Positions 27,480 through 33,830 of a DNA stretch of 64,000 nucleotides are shown one piece after another. Under the pieces are notes generated by a model. The model was given only the letters and a program-made list of their open reading frames with translations. It did no database searches and was not told the origin of the DNA. Every line of letters starts with the position of its first letter. Position 1 is the first letter of the stretch. The DNA comes from Gorsachius magnificus (Eukaryota; Chordata; Aves; Pelecaniformes; Ardeidae). The stretch covers positions 39,755,099 through 39,819,098 of the forward strand of contig CM067084.1 of the NCBI GenBank assembly GCA_034008185.1, written 5' to 3'. The position numbers and the translations under genes were made by a program.

Positions 27480-27786
27480 TGTGGAGGAGTGGCTGAGTGA
27501 GAATGGACATGATTTAGTCCCATTCGACAGCCCCTGCTCTTAAGCGGATGTGGGCGGACCTATGGCCGGAAGAGAAGGTGAAGCCCCTCCGCTGGACAGA
27601 TGACCCGTCCCAGTCACAGTAGCGATGTAGGTGTGTGTATAACGGTGTTCTACCAATCACAGCGTGACATGTGTGTATGTTACGGTTTTCGGCCTATATA
27701 TGCTTTTGTTAGCTGCGCAATAAAGGAGAACGACCATACTCATATTGAGATTCCATCGTTAATCCGGGCTGGCTTCCCCTCCGACA
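27480..27786 (+). mobile_element. Retroviral LTR (5' LTR of first ERV)
   Basis: A 307-bp LTR supported by several independent features. It starts TGTGGAGG and ends CCTCCGACA, an imperfect terminal inverted repeat with the usual TG...CA ends. Inside are a CCAAT box (27653-27657), TATATAT (27695-27701) and AATAAA (27719-27724) in the right order and spacing for U3-R-U5. Two nucleotides after the end comes a tRNA-type primer-binding site. U3 holds two similar GTGTGTAT..ACGGT..TTC segments 38 bp apart (27633 and 27671), possibly an enhancer duplication. The short length suggests an alpha/beta-like (class II) ERV; that classification is inference. No matching 3' LTR of this family was found in the window. 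Confidence 0.88.
27653..27724 (+). promoter_or_regulatory. LTR core promoter and poly(A) signal
   Basis: CCAAT at 27653-27657, TATATAT at 27695-27701 and AATAAA at 27719-27724. The TATA to AATAAA distance is about 20 bases, so transcript start, poly(A) signal and R region would be very compact, as in short avian LTRs. The cap site would fall near 27725, at or just after the poly(A) signal. Activity today is unknown. Confidence 0.75.
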
Positions 27787-27788
27787 TC

Positions 27789-27804
27789 TGGTAGCAGAGG
27801 ATGG
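27789..27804 (+). other. Primer-binding site, initiator tRNA-Met type
   Basis: TGGTAGCAGAGGATGG directly follows the LTR after a 2-base spacer. It is the complement of the 3' end of vertebrate initiator tRNA-Met including CCA, as I recall that tRNA, for 16 bases. After this the match to the tRNA complement stops. The sequence was not compared to a tRNA database. Confidence 0.75.
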
Positions 27805-28078
27805 ACCCATAACCCAGAGGATGTTGCTAACGGTTACCAGAGCTTAGCTGGACTAAGTTTTCCGAGTCTGCGTTAAGCAGCGAGAGGAGTGGAATCGGGA
27901 AGTAAGGCATCTGGGAGAAGTGTTCGACACGGATTGAGGTGGCCGCTCGACTCCCAGAGGGGTGTTGCTTGCAGACATCCTCTTTAAAAGAGGGGCAAGA
28001 CAACGGTGGGACTGGGGGAAGTGTTCGACATGGATCGAGGTGGCCTCTCGACTCCCAGAGGTGAAAAGCGGCACAGCA
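27805..28078 (+). other. ERV leader with duplicated segments
   Basis: Untranslated leader between the primer-binding site and the first gag ATG. A segment running from GTGTTCGACA through CTCGACTCCCAGAGG occurs at 27920-27960 and again at 28021-28061 with only a few differences (offset 101). A second segment, TCCTCTTTAAAAGAGGGGCAAGACAAC (27979 on), recurs as TCCTTTCTAAGAGAGGGGTCAAGACAAC at about 28117 inside the gag start (offset about 138). The leader therefore holds a partial copy of the leader/gag-start junction. A continuous frame links both copies (27962-28183). Confidence 0.8.
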
Positions 28079-28375
28079 ATGGAAATAGAAGCTGCAGCCG
28101 GGTTGCTCTCCAGTATCCTTTCTAAGAGAGGGGTCAAGACAACTGTGAAACAATTGATTAAGTTAATTAACTTAGGACGATGATGGGGGCACTTTACCGA
28201 CATGCCTCTGTTATTTTCGGTTACTGAGTGGAAAGACTTTGGGGAAACGATGTGGCAAAAGATGATAACTGGGGACGAAAAAGATGAAAAAGAAGTGAAA
28301 GCGGTCCGGGAGCTGTGGCGCACTGTATTAGAGACTTTAAAGAACATGAAAGAGAAAGAGAAGTTTAAATGTTAA
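28079..28375 (+). pseudogene. gag: ERV gag, first matrix-like segment (broken)
   Basis: ATG at 28079 opens a frame beginning MEIEAAAGLLSSILSKRG, reading LIKLINLGR up to TGA at 28181-28183. It then continues in the same frame as WGHFTD, LFSVTEWKDFGE, KEVKAVRELWRTVLETL until TAA at 28373-28375. The TGA follows a CGA codon and fits C-to-T decay of a second CGA. The pattern of spaced Trp residues with a helical, charged C-terminal part resembles retroviral matrix domains, which sit at the N terminus of Gag and target it to the membrane. Position right after LTR, primer site and leader supports gag. The family assignment is inference; no myristoylation-type MG start is present. Confidence 0.65.
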
Positions 28376-28722
28376 ATCCTGATCCAACTTTAGAGAAACT
28401 TAGGGACGCTGAAAGTAATTCAGGGCCTTTGGCGCGATTTTTTGGACTCTCCGCTGTAAAAGGGATGACTGGGACTACTTGTAAAACTGTTGCTGAGATC
28501 CGCGTGAATGTTGAGTCCGTCTCTTTCCCGCAATAGGCGGCAGGTCCGTCTGCTTTGCGGCGGGGTCCGGAGCAAACGGAAGTTACTACCACCGAGTCCC
28601 AGGGGAGGTGTGAGCCGCATACGGAAGCAGTGCCCCAGGATACTCCTGAGGAGGAGTGGCGTGCGCCGAGGGGTGTCGGCCTCCGCCCTCAGCTACACCT
28701 TGTAGCCACCGTCGCCGCCTAA
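28369..28722 (+). pseudogene. gag: ERV gag, linker region in shifted frame (broken)
   Basis: A frame starting at 28369 overlaps the end of the first matrix-like segment by 7 bases. It reads LNPDPTLEKLRDAESNSG, then VAEIRVNVESVSFPQ to TAG at 28534-28536, then an acidic and Gln/Thr/Pro-rich stretch (EQTEVTTTESQ, AVPQDTPEEEW) to TAA at 28720-28722. Composition fits the variable proline/acid-rich linker between matrix and capsid in Gag precursors. The TAG is one C-to-T change from CAG. Downstream the same frame continues, with one more stop at about 28735, to the second matrix-like block. Confidence 0.5.
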
Positions 28723-28896
28723 GCCAGGCTGACTTGAAACCTTTTTCAGGGTTGGACATCTGCACCCCATAAAAAGCATGACCAGCCAGCAGTGCAGGCG
28801 CCGCCGCAGCACTTGCTACGGAACCATCAACCCCCCCACCCAATGTGCCTACGATGGCACAGTGATTTTATGAAAAGGACTTGGCTGTGGATCATC

Positions 28897-28923
28897 AAAA
28901 AAAAAAAAAAAAAGGGGGGGGGG
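28897..28923 (+). repeat. A17G10 purine tract
   Basis: Seventeen A followed by ten G inside the gag-derived region, immediately before the second matrix-like segment. It keeps a reading frame as a run of Lys then Gly codons. It resembles a retroviral polypurine tract in composition, but no LTR start follows it. Confidence 0.9.
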
Positions 28924-28938
28924 AGGAGCAGCCGAGAC

Positions 28939-29448
28939 ATGTTCCAGCATATTCTCTCTGTGAGAGAACTGAAATATGATAAAAAGACTTTAAATCGCTT
29001 ATTGCGATGGGGACAGTCACATGGTTTTTTTACCTTAGCTCGAGATGTTTTTGATTTAGTCTGCTGGGATAAGCTGGGAGACGTGTTGTGGGATGAGGTC
29101 GGCAATGGGTCTAAGGAGGCTGTCGCTTTAAGTTTGGCATGGAAACTCATTACTGTAGTACTTAAAGATCTAAAAGCCGAACGATCGGTAGCCACCTGTG
29201 CCGCTGAAGCACTAGACTCGAAAAACAACAATACAGAGGAACAGGAGGCTGAGTCAAAAACGAACGAACCTATGATTATTGAAACAGTATTTCCCCCTCC
29301 GCCTCATATTCCACCTTTGCCAGAGACATTCTCTCCTGTTGAGGCGCAGGCGATTAGAGAAGAATTGTTTAAGCAAAATCAAGAAACGCAAAAAATCATT
29401 CAGAAGTTAGCTGACTTGTCTCCAACTCGATCCGGAGATGGTCAGTGA
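28939..29448 (+). pseudogene. gag: ERV gag, second matrix-like segment and linker (broken)
   Basis: Open frame from an ATG at 28939 reading FQHILSVRELKYDKKTLN, LLRWGQSHGFFTLARDVF, CWDKLGDVLWDEV, EAVALSLAWKLITVVLKDLK, then an acidic linker, a PPPPHIPPLP proline motif and a helical, Gln-rich end with AQAIREELFKQNQETQKI. The Trp-Gly, Trp-x3-Gly and Trp spacing parallels the first matrix-like segment, so I read it as a second, divergent matrix domain with its own linker. The upstream open frame extends to about 28736 through the A17G10 tract. It ends at 29446-29448; Gag-like sequence continues in another frame from 29438. The proline motif could have been a late domain or linker; function is inferred. 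Confidence 0.6.
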
Positions 29449-29914
29449 CGCAGATATGTTGTTCTTACGAACTGAGTTATCTAGGCATACTGCGGAAGCG
29501 CAAAAGCTGATACATCGATTGGCTCATCTGCCTGTGCGGGACGATGAGATTTTACCAGGGCTGAAAGAGTTAACAGAGCAAACGGCAAAAGTCGGAGAAG
29601 CCCTTAATGAAGGCCGGTATGCAGGAATGCGACCACTAATTGCGCCTGAACTAGAGGAAAAACTAGGGAGGATAGCTGAAGAAGAGCAAAGAGAATTAGA
29701 ATATTGGAGGAGGACATGTGATGAGAACCAGGCGTGGCAAGCTATGACCTCAGGGCCCGACTCACATAATTCTATCACTTTCCCTAATCCACAGGGCTCA
29801 GATAGGGACCCCCCCGATCCGATTCAACGGTGACATGGAGTAATTCGAAATGCAATCATCAAAGGGGACTTTATGCCTAATGCTACTGCCTTCCCTGTTC
29901 AGGTGATAGGGTGA
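29438..29914 (+). pseudogene. gag: ERV gag, pre-capsid linker and capsid start (truncated)
   Basis: The frame shifts here relative to the preceding segment. Readable parts are MLFLRTELSRHTAEAQKL, a charged helical stretch ending EEEQRELEYWRRTC, then DRDPPDPIQR and TGA at 29831-29833. The same frame continues HGVIRNAIIKGDFMPNATAF followed by PVQVIG to TGA at 29912-29914. The pattern of a helical region followed by a Pro-rich stretch and then an AFPV block is typical of the start of retroviral capsid. The rest of capsid, nucleocapsid, protease, reverse transcriptase and integrase are absent: the sequence passes directly into an LTR fragment of another family. A stop and a frameshift separate it from the upstream gag blocks. 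Confidence 0.65.
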
Positions 29915-30134
29915 CATTTTGAGTGATAGCGTCTGTCTTTTTAAGTAACCATTACGCGTGACAGAGCCCTGCTTTCCTGAGGATGGTGAAACACCTGCCT
30001 GCCCATGGGAAGTGGTGAATGAATTCCTTGCTTTGCTTTGCTTAGCTTGCGTGTGTGATTTTTTGTTTTACCTATTAAACTGTCTTTATCTCAACCGGGA
30101 GTGAGCAAGTGGCTGCGTGGTGCTTACCACGACA
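29915..30134 (+). mobile_element. ERVL-like LTR, 3' half only
   Basis: Matches the inverted LTR at 36206-36712 over a long stretch: GAGTGATAGCGTCTGTCTTT, AAGTAACCATTACGCGTGA, CACCTGCCTGCCCATGGGAA, and CTATTAAACTGTCTTTATCT. ATTAAA at 30074-30079 is the likely poly(A) signal. The right end, GGCTGCGTGGTGCTTACCACGACA, equals the terminal block of the LTR at 57568-58178 with a small internal deletion. The U3 half is missing; the left edge abuts the truncated gag. Likely the remnant 5' LTR of a separate, later or recombined element. Confidence 0.85.
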
Positions 30135-30967
30135 GTCCCTTTTGGCATGAAAGGTGTATCTGAAAACACGGAGTTGACAGAATTGGAGTCAGATTTTTGT
30201 TCAAGTAGTTTTTAAGATACTCTCAGCAATGATATGGGACTTGAAGGGTTTGAGATAATGACAGGTTTGATTGGAATGTGCTAGATCGAATTTATGGCTG
30301 TTATTGCTGTTTAGCTATTAATCAGCAGGCTCCTGTGCTTGTGATGGGGCTTGCTTGCCCTACTGTACATTAGTTCAGTGCTCGTTAGTTGCTGCCTTTT
30401 GCTTTTGCTGCTTGCTGTACCGCTGTACTGCTTATCATTTCACTGAGCTGTGCCTGGGAACATTTTGATAACCACCATGGTGATGTGCCTGGGCTGGCAG
30501 ATGGCCAGGGCATTGCTGTTGTTTCTGTGCTGCTGTGCTGGACAGGCTGTGGATAAGTCCAAGCAAGAGGAGGAGTTCATAGTGATGCTAAACCCTAAGG
30601 TCTGGTCCAAAGAGATCAAGGGTGGAGATTGTAATGAATATACCTTTAAATTGTTGTAACCCATTATTTGAGTTGCATGTTCTAGGAATTACTATAGCAA
30701 GAACCACCTGAACCAATGGAGGACAAGCCTTACAGGAAGCAGTGCAAGTGCAGCAGTGACCTGACCTGAGATGGCTTTGGTGCCCAGTTACTCCATGCAA
30801 CACACCACTTCTCCTGTCCTGAGTGACCAGCATAAGAGATGGAGCCCAAAGTCACGGACTAAAATAACTCAATGGACATTTTGTGGACATTTCTGGACAT
30901 CTTACAAGGGCAGTCCATAGACTAAGGGAATGATATCTGTGTAATATTTTAAAGGATGGGAAGGGGG
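30135..30967 (+). mobile_element. Internal remnant of the ERVL-like element
   Basis: Sequence between the LTR 3' half and the start of a second LTR of the same family. Its last 350 bases (from about 30615) match the minus-strand sequence at 36713-37060, including AAATTGTTGTAACCC, AGGAATTACTA, GAAGCAGTGCAAGTGCAG and CTCAATGGACATTTTGTGGA. It ends with a purine-rich tract at 30951-30967 (AAAGGATGGGAAGGGGG) that fits a polypurine tract just before an LTR. A 69-codon frame at 30450-30659 has a signal-peptide-like start (MARALLLFLCCCAGQA) but no recognised family. No polymerase genes remain, so most of the internal region has been deleted. Confidence 0.7.
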
Positions 30968-31005
30968 TGGTCGTTAATGAAGATGTATTGGATGTGTGGG
31001 GTTTG
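30968..31005 (+). mobile_element. Start of 3' LTR of the ERVL-like element, truncated
   Basis: Follows the polypurine tract and starts TGGTCGTTAATGAAG, parallel to TGGGTAATAAG at the start of the minus-strand LTR (36712 leftwards). Similarity continues through TATTGGA and GTGGG to about 31005 and then stops, where sequence of the envelope-bearing ERV begins. Confidence 0.6.
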
Positions 31006-31434
31006 ATCGAGCTTTGCCAGATATCCCTGTATCTGTACTTCTTTGCAATTTGAAGAAATCGCCTTTTACCTTGCTACTACAAGTCCCTGCTTGGCAAAAA
31101 GAAAAAGGGGGAGAAGTCGGTATGTTACCCATAAGTGCCAAGCAGGCCTCAGGATGACAGAGGGAGCAGAAGCTACAGTGCACGGTATTAGAATGGCTGT
31201 TTTCCGCCTCATACCGCTCCAAAAAGTATTTGGCATTAATGGTCGAGGTTACACTTGTGTCTTGACAGGTTCCGGACCTCTCTGAGTGCCAAGCAAGTGG
31301 ACACGGCTGTGGTACGGACACCTAACGACCATAACCTGAGAAAGGAAAAAGACCAGAACGAACAGGATGACATGGAAATTGGCATGGCTAATCTGCTCGA
31401 GGGTACAACTTCTGGGGGAAGTAGAAGTAGACGG
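31006..31434 (+). other. ERV-derived region before env, unassigned
   Basis: Several short frames (for example 31255-31452, reading VDTAVVRTPNDHN then a charged stretch) but none matches a domain I recognise. Its place just before the SU fragment suggests the end of pol or the env leader with many decays. Stops occur in all three frames, so no gene is called. Confidence 0.4.
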
Positions 31435-32047
31435 GCTAATAACAAAGATTAAACCAAGATCTAACATCTGAGTCACGTTAGCCAATATTACAGGCCAGAG
31501 CTCCATTTGTCTAAGTTTGGCCTCCCCAGGGGATCCATTTCATACATGTCTAATAGGAACCCCTGTGTGGAGACCAGAGGAGCTCTGGGGTTATGTTGGA
31601 AATAAGTCTATTTTGAATTTTACCATAGCTAATACGACCCTGTCAGCCCCAGGGCTAAACCCTCAACAGCGAGATGGAGGATGGCAAGCAATAATTGTGG
31701 AAAACTTGAATGTTACTCTGATGTCCCCCCCAGAAGAGCTAGATCTACTGGGGTGTCTTAATGCCTCGTCTGTTGGGAAACAAACTGGGTGGTTTAGTTT
31801 TGAGTCGCCCTTAGTAACAGACCTCAATGCTAACTATAAGAACCGGGCAACCATGGATTCCACCCTCCGTCCTGGAGATGTTTACACAGCTCTTTACTCA
31901 AGGCTCAACCAGACCAGACCGCCGGCGCGAAAATTGCCGCCGGGCATATTTCTAATATGCGGTGACCAGGCCTGGAATGGAATCCCTAAAAGTCCGCACG
32001 GGGGACCGTGCTACTGGGGAAATTGGCTCTATTTCACCCCAGCTTGA
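31435..32047 (+). pseudogene. env: ERV env, surface (SU) fragment (broken)
   Basis: Frame reading LITKIKPRSNI, a TGA near 31469, then VTLANITGQSSICLSLASPG and on to 32047. Features of a retroviral surface glycoprotein: at least six N-glycosylation sequons (NIT, NFT, NTT, NVT, NAS, NQT), regularly spaced Cys, and near the end CGDQAWNGIP and GGPCYWGNW, which resemble the C-terminal part of avian ERV SU proteins. SU would bind a cell receptor and remain attached to TM. The N-terminal part and signal peptide are not recognisable. The frame ends TPA then TGA at 32045-32047, and what follows is not TM but unrelated sequence, so it is cut off. Confidence 0.75.
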
Positions 32048-32620
32048 TACACCTCATGCAGTGATCGTTTGGAAAAATCAGTCATAGATCAAAGGGAGAA
32101 ATCTATGAATTAGTACAGATCTGGATTGTCCAAAAAGAGAAGGATGGCCCCCCAGATGGGACACCGCTTGTGAGTCTCGACAGATCCATGGGATCATGGG
32201 ACCTCCAGCCGGCACCGAGGGATTCTCGGGGAGAACCTCTGATCCCTGGACCGAGAGATTCTAAGCAAGTCCCCTGGAAAGGTAATGAGGTACAACAAGG
32301 ATTTCTTGAACAACAGGGCCACAATGTGTTGTGGAGCTATGTGGACAATCCAGGTGTGTGACTGATATGATAAAGAGGGCTATTCCTGGAGTTTGGTTAG
32401 CACAAAAACATAGAACGGGGATTGTGGATACATTCCTAGCAGAACAAGGACATCAGGTTCTGATAGGGTTGGAATGCTCTTAAGGGGGAAATGCTTAGCC
32501 AGTGTATGGGACGCTATTAAAAGGGAAATGCTTAGTTGCTAGAATAGAGAAGCAGTAACCGCAAGTAGGGTAAAGTAACCAGTGAGTGAGGCTTTGCTGT
32601 ATATATCCAATCGCTATTAG
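32048..32620 (+). other. Rearranged ERV segment between two env pieces
   Basis: Frame 32170-32361 contains PRDSRGEPLIPGPRDSKQVP and QQGFLEQQGHNVLWSYVDN; a following frame has VDTFLAEQGHQVLIGLE, so a short FL-EQQGH/FL-AEQGH-like unit occurs twice. I do not recognise the family. At 32481-32498 and 32518-32535 the sequence TAAGGGGGAAATGCTTAG / TAAAAGGGAAATGCTTAG is repeated (offset 37) and resembles a polypurine tract plus LTR start. TGTATATATCC near 32599 could be a TATA box. A truncated U3 is possible but not established. Confidence 0.4.
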
Positions 32621-32699
32621 AGGAGAAGTGTATGGACAATGTGTTACACCTATGAAATTATTGCTTATGCTGTGTGAACCCTGCTCTGCTCTATAAGCA

Positions 32700-33207
32700 T
32701 ACCTGCAAATGTCATTGATGGTCCTTGCTATTTAGGTAAACTAACCATGTTTGCACCATCTCTTAGTCAACTTAGGAATATCATTATGTCTGTCGACTAG
32801 AGTCAAACAAAACGTGCCCTGATTGTAATGACAATGTTGAACTTTTATCTGTAGTTTCTCGCGTTGCTTTAGCTGTTTTTGTACCGGGTGCTGCTGCTGG
32901 TAATGCCTTAAAGAATCTAGCACGTCTTGCCTGTTGGTCAGAGAAACAAAGTAATATAACGATGGAGATTTTAGGAAAATTATTGTTAGATCAAAAAAGT
33001 CTACGGCATGCTCTGTTACAAAATCGTGCTGCGATTGATTTTCTACTATTGGCACAAGGCCATGGATGTGAAGATTTTGATGGCATGTGCTATTTTAACC
33101 TAAGCGATCATAGTAAGTCAATCCATCAGTCAATTGCCTTGATGAAGAAGAACTTAGAAAAAATACAACAAGATACCAGTCCCTGGAACAAGTGGTTTGA
33201 CCATTCT
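32700..33207 (+). pseudogene. env: ERV env, SU C-terminus and transmembrane (TM) subunit, broken
   Basis: Begins with a second SU C-terminal motif, NVIDGPCYLGKLTMFAPSLS (32708 on), stopping at TAG near 32798. In another frame it continues KTCPDCNDNVELLS, a hydrophobic Ala/Gly-rich fusion-peptide-like stretch (ALAVFVPGAAAGNA), then a heptad-type region and the LLQNRAAIDFLLL block typical of the TM immunosuppressive-domain region. After it comes C-EDFDGM-C at 33067-33090. The residue after the second Cys is Tyr (TAT, 33091-33093), where covalently linked SU-TM envelopes usually have a further Cys. No furin-type basic site is visible. After SPWNKWF (about 33205) the frame continues for about 30 residues with no membrane-spanning segment and stops at 33306, so the anchor and tail are lost. 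Confidence 0.78.
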
Positions 33208-33324
33208 TTGGTCACCTTCTCCTTGAAGCACCTTCCAGAATCTTGTGTTTGGTCTGAAGATATGTTGCAGTGCGGTAGGTTGAGGACCGGGCTTCTTGGG
33301 ATGTGATTCCCAAACTACCATCCT
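33208..33324 (-). other. Possible leader of a minus-strand ERV
   Basis: Lies between the TM break and the inverted LTR. Read on the minus strand, it follows the LTR end directly. A TGG-starting stretch four bases after the LTR (TGGTAGTTTGGGAATCAC) is placed like a primer-binding site, but I cannot match it to a tRNA. It also contains the perfect 6-bp inverted repeat TTGGGA/TCCCAA. Confidence 0.35.
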
Positions 33325-33830
33325 TGTTGAGCACAGAGCCACCAGGAGTGTGAGGACAGGGTATGCTGAAGAGAAGGAATAGCTTTAGTTCAGCATGCAG
33401 CTGTCATTTATTACTTCTTTGATAGCTTGCTTTTATATTTATACATTAAAAAAATTGGTTTTATCTGCCATACCTACAAGTAGCACGTAACAGAACAGAA
33501 AACAGACTGGCATTCCCTCTAGCAGGGGGCAGTGATAAATATATTAACTAGTCATTCTGCTGAACGCTGTGATTCACTGAGCAATGCAAGAAACTCACTT
33601 TACACATGGCTCATATTTCATATACCCTAGTGATTAATTTAGAAACCCAAACCATATTAATTCAGAACTTACGTATGTTTCAGAAAGCTCTGCTAGAAAG
33701 TGCTCTATGCTTTGAGGAACATTGATCTCTGGTCATAATCTTAAACTTCAGTTCCTTCCGTTTCTGGTTATTGTCCAGGGAGAACTGTACTATGCCAGAA
33801 GGAGATAACTTCTGACTTATTGTCAATACA
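33325..33830 (-). mobile_element. Retroviral LTR, minus strand
   Basis: On the plus strand it starts TGTTGAGC and ends GTCAATACA, so on the minus strand it runs TGTATTGAC ... GCTCAACA with imperfect terminal inverted repeats. On the minus strand a TATA element (TATAAATATAAAAG, 33443-33430) is followed about 20 bases later by AATAAA (33412-33407), the expected order for U3 to R. It is unlike the LTRs at 27480 and 29915, so it represents a third family. The inner edge at 33325 is well supported; the outer edge at 33830 rests only on the terminal motif. No target duplication was found. Confidence 0.65.

Noticed and set aside
27789..27823. A tRNA-Met gene
   Set aside because: Only parts of the tRNA are present (3'-end complement and one arm) and no cloverleaf can form; it sits exactly where a primer-binding site belongs.
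27913..28150. CRISPR-like repeat array
   Set aside because: Only two diverged copies of each segment, long and unevenly spaced, in a eukaryotic ERV leader.
27853..28347. 164-codon minus-strand frame over the ERV leader
   Set aside because: Antisense to leader and gag; its repeated peptides only mirror the leader duplication.
28827..29231. 134-codon minus-strand frame
   Set aside because: Antisense of the second matrix-like gag segment; its Pro and Phe runs come from the purine tract.
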